Shown: positions 11,001 through 20,000 of the stretch, one piece after another
Position numbering within the stretch: position 1 is the first letter of the stretch
How the letters are laid out: each line of letters starts with the position of its first letter
Assembly: GCA_003993805.1 (NCBI GenBank)
Contig: RSEF01000020.1
Span: forward strand, 11,863,105 to 11,927,104
Reading direction: 5' to 3'
Length of the DNA: 64,000 nucleotides
DNA from: Himantopus leucocephalus
Taxonomy: Eukaryota > Chordata > Aves > Charadriiformes > Recurvirostridae
Notes under the pieces: model-generated
Told to the model about the DNA's origin: nothing
The model's input: the letters and a program-made list of their open reading frames with translations, nothing else
The model's database searches: none
Translations under genes and position numbers: made by a program

Positions 11001-14000
11001 TTTATCTCCAGTTGCCCTAGGTGCACCCAGCAAAGCCTACTGAGCTCTGGAGAGCAGCTCCCAACACCTGGGTTGAGGCTCTCCATTGCTACACCACGGC
11101 CCCTTCCTGAGCCAACCGCTTTGGCTGCCCAAACAGCCGCCAAAATACTCCCCATAGGATCCCCTATGCATTAGCGAGAAAGTGTTGCAACAAGTTCAAT
11201 TCAGCTTCTTCCACAAACCAAAGCTTTGTTTAAAAGAAAGCGAAACTCCCTCTCCCGTGCCTTCCTCCATAGCAGGAACACGCTGGGCAAAGGGAGGAAT
11301 TACAGTCATAATCACAGAATGGTCAGGGCTGGAAGGGACCTCTGGAGATCATCTAGTCCAACCCCACTGCCAGGGCAGGGTCACCTAGAGCAGGTTGCAC
11401 AGGATGGCATCCAGACAGGTTTGGAATGTCTCCAGAGTGGGAGACTCCACCACCTCAAGGCAGCCTGTGCCAGTGCTCTGCCACCCTCAAAGGAAAGAAC
11501 TCCCTCCTCATGTTTAGATGGAACTTCCTATGTTCTAGTTTGTGCCTGTTACCTCTTGTCCTGTCTCTGGGCACCACTGAAAAAAGACTGGTCCCATTCT
11601 CCTGGTGCCCTCCCGCACCTGCAGAACACCTCTTGCAAGCATCAGAGCTTGCCTCTTCTTTCTGAACCGAGCTGACACAGAAAGCCACTGCCGTCCCTCA
11701 GGCTGCCACATGCAGCGCTGGTCGCACCCTCAGCAGCATTGGCTGTATCCACATATTCAGCCGTGTGGTGTCCAAAGGTATCATGCACTGGTGAGGAAAC
11801 GACAGAATCCTCCTCTTACACACACTGGGCGATTAGTTCCTTTAGAACACGTGAGTACATTTCAGAAGTTTAACTTCACGTAAGCCAGCACAGAGCCAGA
11901 GGCGGTGACATCCATTAGCTCATAGAGGAAAGCCATCATCTGGTATACGCCCTGGCCCACAAAGGTTGAAAGGAAAGCTAGATAGTAAAAACATTGCAAT
12001 AAAACTCCATTTCTGTTTTGAGTCAGCTGTGGGGGACAAAAGCCTCTTAACTTCCTGGTATCTCACAGGGAAAAGAATCACTGAAAGCTACGAGACAAAA
12101 GCCTCTATGCCGACAGCACTTCTCAGATTCATTTTTGATCACTTGATATTTCAAGCAAACAAGAGGCACTGTGTAAACTAAGTTAAATATATATATATAT
12201 TTGCACTGCCAAATCAATAGCGACAAAATTAATAAGGCCTTCTCTAAGCTTTGAGAACATGATTAAAGGGTTTTCCAAGGATATTTCTTCATTCAAAAGG
12301 ATATAATTACACTTAAACAAGTTATCATGTTTGTGCACTGTAAGTACAAAAGCAGCTCTTACGGGACTTGTCTGGACACTTCCACTGTGTTTCTTTGTTC
12401 TTCTTGTAAAGACGTTTTTATAAAGGAACTGCACCACTATCCAATTTTTTCACTATTTCCATCCAAGTTTTACGTCTGTCTTAATTTCTGATAAGAAAAG
12501 ATTCCTTCCTTTACAGAACCTGTGTTTTCTCAAATTTTCATTTTACAGAAATTTGCCAGGAAATGTTTTGTAAATCCAGAATGATTTCACCCTTCTCAAA
12601 TGCATGAAATCCTCTCTATTTCTGATCTTTCTCATTTTCTGGTATTAGTTCTTCAACCAGGATAACCCAGCAGTGGCCTTTAAAAAATTCAAGCAACGCA
12701 TTGAAAGAAAATTGCCACCCAAAGTAATGCAGAGTTGTGACTGGGCAGAAGGTTATTGCCTCAATCAATTATCTGTAACCTCAGACGATCAAATTTAAAA
12801 AGCCATTACATATGTTAATAAATGCATACCAGCGTTCCAGCTGACTTGCACCAATGCTACAATTACGCATAAACGTCAGGAAATTATGTATGGAAAGGAT
12901 AATGAGCAGCATTGTCTGCCCAATTACCAAGTTTGCATACACAAACAGCAATTTTGCAAATCTGTGCCTGGCGAGAGTTTTTTTCTGAAGTTGCATCAGC
13001 AGCTCTAAGGTTAACTGTAACGGCAAAGTAACCCAAAACCACCTCAACTCTGCTTCAACCCATCCTCCCTGTTTTAAAGAGAAGAAAAGCGCTTCATCTG
13101 AAGGTGATTAGACGGGAAAGCACGCCAGACCTGCTCCGGCATAATCTGCCTGTTGCTGGAAGGCCGACCAAGTGTGCTGCTTGAAGCACGGCTGTGAACG
13201 TCTATGGGCTCCAGCGGAAAGCCCGGGTAACTGGGAATTGCGCTTCTTTTTTTCAGGGATTCAGATTTGTTCCTGCTTGACTCTCGAACAATCTGGGCCG
13301 CAGAAGAAGGGTGGCTGGTGTTTGACATTACTGCAACCAGTAATCACTGGGTGGTGAATCCCCAACACAACCTTGGCCTGCAGCTATCCGTGGAAGGCAT
13401 TGATGGTGAGTGTCGGACACCAACATCAATCAGTGAGTCCCCAGTTCCCAGCCAGGGAAAGCCTTAAGCATTCAGTACTCTTTCCTTTGAATAGGATTTC
13501 TTAAGCATGTTTTTCCTGAATTTGCCAAAGATACAAATAATATAAAAAAATAATCCATAGACATATTTCAGGTTAAGGATATACTCAAATGCTTTAACAG
13601 ATTGGTAACCTGTCTGCTGTCATTTCGGTATTAGCTATGTACACATCCCTGTGAAGGTATTTATGTGCTGATGTGCTGGTAGCGCAATCCAGTCGACGAG
13701 AAAGGAAGAAACTTTGCTATGTCTGAAAAGACACAACTGAGTGATGTGGAGGGCTGGTGTTGATTGGCACAAAAGTCCTTTCAAATTCAGAAACCAGCGA
13801 GGAACCATTTTAATTTCCTTTGCGGCAGCAGAAATGAGTAGTTAACTTTTTATGCCTGGTCTGGGCTCCAAGGTCTGCAGTGTGCTTATGGTACAAACCT
13901 GTGAGGTTTGGGAATGGGTGGGAAGACCTGGCTCTGAAACATCTCCAGAAAGGGTGTGTTTAGAATCAGGCTGGGAATTTTCCTAACCAGGTCTTAACTA

Positions 14001-17000
14001 AAAAGTCATGCTGCTTTGTCTTAAAGTTAAGATTCCTGATGTTCACTTGGAGACTTGGGCAAGGAAACCAAAGCATCCTGGATGTTCTGGGGGGTTCCCA
14101 GGACCTGGGACCATCTGGAACTGCCTGGCTGCCCCACAGCCCCAGCTCAAGACTATTACAAATACTCGGAATGTAGTTATCTAAGGACATACTTTCATTC
14201 TCCAGATACGCATCTATATCACTCGCTATTGGTTTTCATGCAACAGTCTGAACGTTTCCAGTAAGTAGTGTTTTGCATAAAGACTCTGCAAAGCAGTTTT
14301 GAAACAGGCCACCTGCAGAGAGTCATTTACGTGAAAGGGAGGTTTTACTGGTGTGAGACCTGCGGCCACAGAGGTGCACAGCGTTTGTTTTAACCTGACC
14401 TTTCTGAATGATCCGAGAATGCAGAAACCCAAACACAGATACAAAGCAGGAGCTTCACCACGGAAGTTACGAGTCCCCACCCCAATGACAGATGACTTTT
14501 GCCATCTTTGTATAAAGATTCAAATTCAACCTGATTTACAAGTTAAGATTAACTTAAAGCTAAAACAGTAAGGCAAGTTAACAGCCAAGACGAGCTTAAC
14601 CTGTTTTCAAACACTTGTCCTTGTTTCCAGTTTCCACTTTGCCTCCTAAAGGAAATACTTGGAAGTGCAGGAGTTGTGTCCACAATCACGGCACCTTCGT
14701 TCAATTGTGGTTCATGTATAGGAAAACCATCAAGACCCAGCCCAGAGTCCACAGAAAAGCGATAGCTGGAAGTAGGCTTAACCTCTCTAAACACTATAGA
14801 TACTACAGTGTCACACTCACACTCTTCTACCGATAAAGTCTTATCACTCTGTCCTCCCCCATCCTCCCCCAGTGATTTTATAGCAAAAGTCAATCCTGGT
14901 TTTCAGCACTAAGGAGGAAGGCAGCTAGTTGAATGAATACGTTACAGATTTCAGTGGAGACTTTTCAGGATCATTGCTGGGACATTGCACACGCAGTAAC
15001 TCTCTCTGCTCTGCTGGAGCAATCAGGAGCGGTCCCTTAAAAGCATACAGCCAGATCTGTCACAGAGAGAGCTTTCAAAGACACAAATTCCCAGGTTCGG
15101 TGATAAGCGCATTCTCATCTGTTGTTCAACTCAATGAAAATTAGGAATCTAATTTCTTTTTATGCTCCTGAAAAATCTAGCTGAGTCTGTAAACGGTTGA
15201 AATTGTACACAAAGTGACTTGCTGCTTTCTCAAAATAGATTAACAAAATACTTTAATCAGCCTGTCATTAAAGTTAGAAACGCCAACTGCAGTGTTTAAA
15301 AAGTAAATACACAGATACAGGAGCCGACTGTCTGCTTGTCTTCTGTAACCAAGTCCCCTGGCAGCACACCTTTGCACTCACAATTCTGTACCATACACAT
15401 AAATTTTTCTTTCTATTTTGAATGGCAAGGACATGTCCTTCCTTGCTCCCCAAGTTTCATTTTGGACTTAGACCAACTGTGTGTGCTAACATGAAAGCTG
15501 CTTTTACACCTGGACTTCATATGAAAATCATATGCTGCAAACACAGCGGGATTTTGATGCAACACCATATGCTTGGGCAACCCCCAAAGCTTTAAGCGAA
15601 TTAGGAAAAAAAAAAAATCCAAAACTTTTCTTTGCATCTGTCGTTACACACAGAGATCTCTACCATGAAATTCTGACATCGTAAGCACTGTCCAGATGAA
15701 ATTACACAAAAGAAATTAATTTAACTGATCTTTGCATTTCTTTATAATCTTGCCAAATAAGTCTATCAACATGTATAACTAGGGTGGAATCAAAGGGTAT
15801 TTGTTTACTCTTAGAAAATGGGGATCAGCTCAAGCAGCAAGCAAAAGAAACATTGGAGTGACTCAGTAGCCTTCAGCAAGCTCTCAGCCCGGCACCCGAA
15901 ACGCCTCGCTCGGCACCAGCACACGGGAACAGCAGCTGCCCGCTTACGTTTACTTAGTTTATTACTAAAGAGCCCATTCTTGACAGTATTAAAAAAGCAG
16001 CTGCATAAAAGCAGATAAAGCCGTGCCCTCTTGTCCAAGAGCACAGCTTTAGTTCTTTTGGGAGAGGTTTGGCATTGTCTAATGGGGACTACACATGTGT
16101 CCTTGTGTTTAACCTTGCTTTCTGGATGCATCGGAAAGCTAGAAAGTGGATTTTCCCCATCTTTATTAGAAAGAAATATGCTACTTTGCATACAGAGCAT
16201 CGCATGCCTTTTTCCCCCCTAAGGAAACGTTGCCACCATTCTGGTCTTGAACATGATGCGTTGGTGTTAAATGAGGACTTCCCTGGTCAAATTGCTGCAC
16301 TAATGCAAATCCATTAAACATACGGGCATGAAGCTGGGTGCCCTCACTGCGTCCTGCTGACCTACTCTCACAGACGTGGTAGAGCTAAAATAATTTACAC
16401 AAAGACAAACCACAGCCATAGATGTCTTTGCTAGTTTAAACAGCTTTGGGAAGAAGAGAGGCTTCTTTGAAGGGGCGGGACAAGCCGTAGGAGCAGTATT
16501 CAGTGAGCTCTAACTCCTGCAGCTGAGCTTGTTCTCAGGAAATAAGGCTTCGATCTGGCAAAGCCTGAGCACAAGTGGAACTACTTATATATTTAGCATT
16601 AGCTACTTGCTTAAGCACTTGTGGGCTCAGCCTCAAATGTTTAAAATGAAAACTGCTTGGACAAGTTTCTGGAAAGGAACTTAAGCAGAAGGTGAAGGAG
16701 CTGTTGATGTGTGTCCACGTATAAATCTACGTACATGAGTCTTTGTACTTGCTCTTTTTGACCGAGCTTTCCTGGCACCCCGAGGTTAGTTTTGCTTTAT
16801 TATCTAGTTTGCAAGGCCTGAGCCCGCTCCTCCGCAGCCGGCGTGCCACGGGACCTGGCCACCGGCAGCCGCGCTGCTGCCATGCTCCCGCTAACACACC
16901 TCTTGAGCTGGTCCCCTCCGCAAATCCCAAGTGCTGCAGCTTGGGACTCACTCGCTGAGCTGCACACTTTTGGGAAAGCAGAGAGCCTAGGCCGGGCCGT

Positions 17001-20000
17001 TTCTTGGCCTCGAGCTTTGACCACAGCCCCATTTTTTCTGGGTCTGTCACATGTACCAATCTTTTAGCCACGTGCAAGAGCTAAGATGGAAACAATCCCT
17101 TAAAGCCAATAATTTATAAGCCTTGGCATTTACTTTGTTCATCTTAAAAACAGCAGTTATAGAAACACTACCTAGAAATACTTCAAGTTACCAGCTTCTT
17201 TTCACACAGTGGTCAGAAACTAGTAAGTTAAGGGCATTTTTGCCAGCGGACTGCAGAGCCCGTTGCCTGCTCTCCCCGGCCAGGCTGCCTTTCAGGGCTT
17301 CTCTAGGAAAACGCCAGCCGTCCTTTGGCATATTTGCCTTGGTGCTGGCAAGGCCCAGCTCTGTCCTTAGCAAAAGGCTCACCAAAGCCATTAACATAAC
17401 TTCGACTTAGCAGCAGCGCTCAGTAGCTTGGAATGGAATAATCCTGGATATCGCCCTTGCATTTCACAACAGCACCCCGACATCCTTTGGCGGCAACAGG
17501 GAGAAATGTTAAATTTCCCACTGCCGCCCCCTCCTTGCATCTTTTGTAAATAATTGATTTCATTCTACAGAGAAGCCACCTTACCATCTTTTACTAAAAA
17601 TCAAATTATTTTAAAAGCCCAGGATGAAGGAAGCACGAATGGTAATCAACAGTTTTGCAACAAAGTTATCAGGTCCAGTAGTGCTGACATGCAGCAATAA
17701 GCAAAACGTCTTTAAACATCTGAACCATTTATTTCTCTCAGCTACAGTGTATCTGGAACTCTGTCAACATTTCATACAAGGCATTTTTATTTTAAGTTAA
17801 TAACCTTCCAGTGGGAATTTAGTGTTCCTATGGGCTGAGTTTTATGGTTCCTTTTATAGGATCACTTCAAATTATAGGTTGGTGAACTTAAAGAAACCCC
17901 TCTAAAGAATGCAGGAAAAGTTAATGCTAAGCGGATTTAGGGTAAAATAATTATATGTAGGACTATTTTATGTAACTTTTACACGCAGATATAAAATGAA
18001 GTTAGCTGTGCTGAACTGCTCTTGTCAGAATCAGCTTTGCCGATTAAGTCCAGGCCCTTGGTGGATGGACGCATCCAGACACGCGTAGGAATCACCCTTA
18101 CCAGCCAGACAGCAGCTCTCCTCCTTCTTATCCTTACTGTGTCTGCTGAAAACGAAAAGTTACTGCTCGCCCTCTTATCAGTCCATTCTGTCATTAAGGG
18201 CAAAGCATCAATCCCAAACTGGCGGGTCTTATCGGAAGGCACGGCCCGCAGAACAAACAGCCGTTCACGGTAGCCTTCTTCAAAGCCACCGAGGTCCATC
18301 TCCGCAGTATTCGCTCCACGGGAGGGAAGCAAAGGAGCCAGAATCGATCAAAAACACCAAAGAACCAGGAAGCTTTCCGGGTGTCGAACATTGCAGGTAC
18401 AGTGTGGGTTGCCGGGTCCGTATTTCTGGGTGTGGGATAACGCTCTGCTGGACTTGACACTGGATGGGAACAGTTTCTCCCATGCTCAGCCTGTTTGTTG
18501 TCTCTTTGGTCTACCACTAGTAGTTTGAAACTACTTGAGATTAGGATTATTTAAAATGTTTCTTTGAAACAATGTTAAACTGAGGGATTTCTTAATCCAA
18601 TATATTTAAAGAAAAAAAAGAAAATCTCCTTTTCTCCTACATGAAATAAATTCTTATTTTGAAATGTAAGATAATTACATTAAACCGATGAGTAAGTGAT
18701 CAAAACAATAATATATTTCAGTGAATCTGAATCAAAATACTGTAGATTTTCAGAGTTTGTGATTTTAAGTTTAGCCCCCAAAAAGTTTAGTAGTCCCAAA
18801 AGTTTTGCACGGAAGAGGAAAACCCATTCGTTGCTCAGGATAACCACAGCTATTCTGGGGGGAGCTGTGCTTCCTAATATGGAAGAAAATTCCATCAGGC
18901 ATTTGAAATAGAAACGGGGCTTAATTATGAGATACCTCAGAATAACGGGCCCTTGGTGACCTTCCCAGCAGGAACCGCAGCGCGGGGCCAGCTCCGCTGA
19001 GGGCAGTGGCAAATTCCAGCTCTATTGCCACGAGCGCTTCACTGAATGGAAGGAGAGCTTGCAAGAGGTGGGAGGAAAAGGATGACGTAGGGCACAATAT
19101 CGTCTTACACAACTCACCTTCACCTTGGGCTGCCTGGGGTTACCTACAAGGCTATGAGAGAACTCTCTCCCATCAGTCTTGTTGCAGCTTCCCGATATTT
19201 AATCGGGTCATTCCTGTCCCAGAACTAATGATGTTTTTCTGCAGCCCCGGTGATAGGTGTGGCTTCTCTCACCTGCCCACATACATGTATTTCTGCACGT
19301 CTCACCCAAAATCCTAGAGTTTCTTAAAATGGTTTTCCATGGCTTATGTGTCTGAGCTGTGGGTTTTGCAGTTCCCCAAGCATAGATGGTCTGCAGTTTA
19401 AGTGTGCTTTTTTATGATCTGTTTGATATATCAATTCAATTTGTAAACTGTGGGCAGTGGACAAAAGAATTTCTTACTTCTGCGAGTAGGTTAGAAAAGC
19501 CCCTGTAACCACTGTCCTGCTTCCAGCCTGGGGACCCCATGGTGAGTTAATTTCCAACAACAAGAGTTGAGAAATACTTTCTGGTACTTCTTCTTGGGTG
19601 TCCAGCTCAGGCTGCATGACCAGGATGGACACAGCTTTAAAACTGCACTGACAGCCATGGTTGTTCAGATCCGCGATTCAGACTCATGCTTTATTTTTTG
19701 GCTTCAGCATTGTCACAAGTCTGTAATCTGGATGCAGCTGCACTGGACAGAGGAACAGATTCTGCATTATCTTAATGTCATACGTTGCCTTTGTAGGCCT
19801 GAAGGTGCAACTATCACCAGTAATGCAGGTGATTCAAAGACAGAAATTTAGAAAATAGGTAAATGGTGCCTTTCCCTACCACTCCTTTCACGGGTTCTCA
19901 TTTTACATAGCAGGCAATAATCAGAGAGATCTGCTTTTTGCTAATATGAGGTCAAAGGAAGCCCAGTGAAGAAAAAAAAGAAAAAAAGCTATTTTCCCAG

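Larger units (their letters stand above)
2013..13256 (+). other. BMP7: BMP7 intron 2
   Basis: This 11.2-kb intron is bounded by GTGAGT and TTTTTTTCAG. It contains an enhancer-like block (2440-2900), decayed SINE/LINE pieces (3550-3672, 5145-5215, 8045-8135, 9545-9670), palindromic repeat copy 2 (6228-6285), a GC-rich patch (about 7430-7680), the CR1 tail (11309-11690), a TA microsatellite (12187-12201) and a second enhancer-like block (12600-13000). I find no further exon. Confidence 0.9.
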
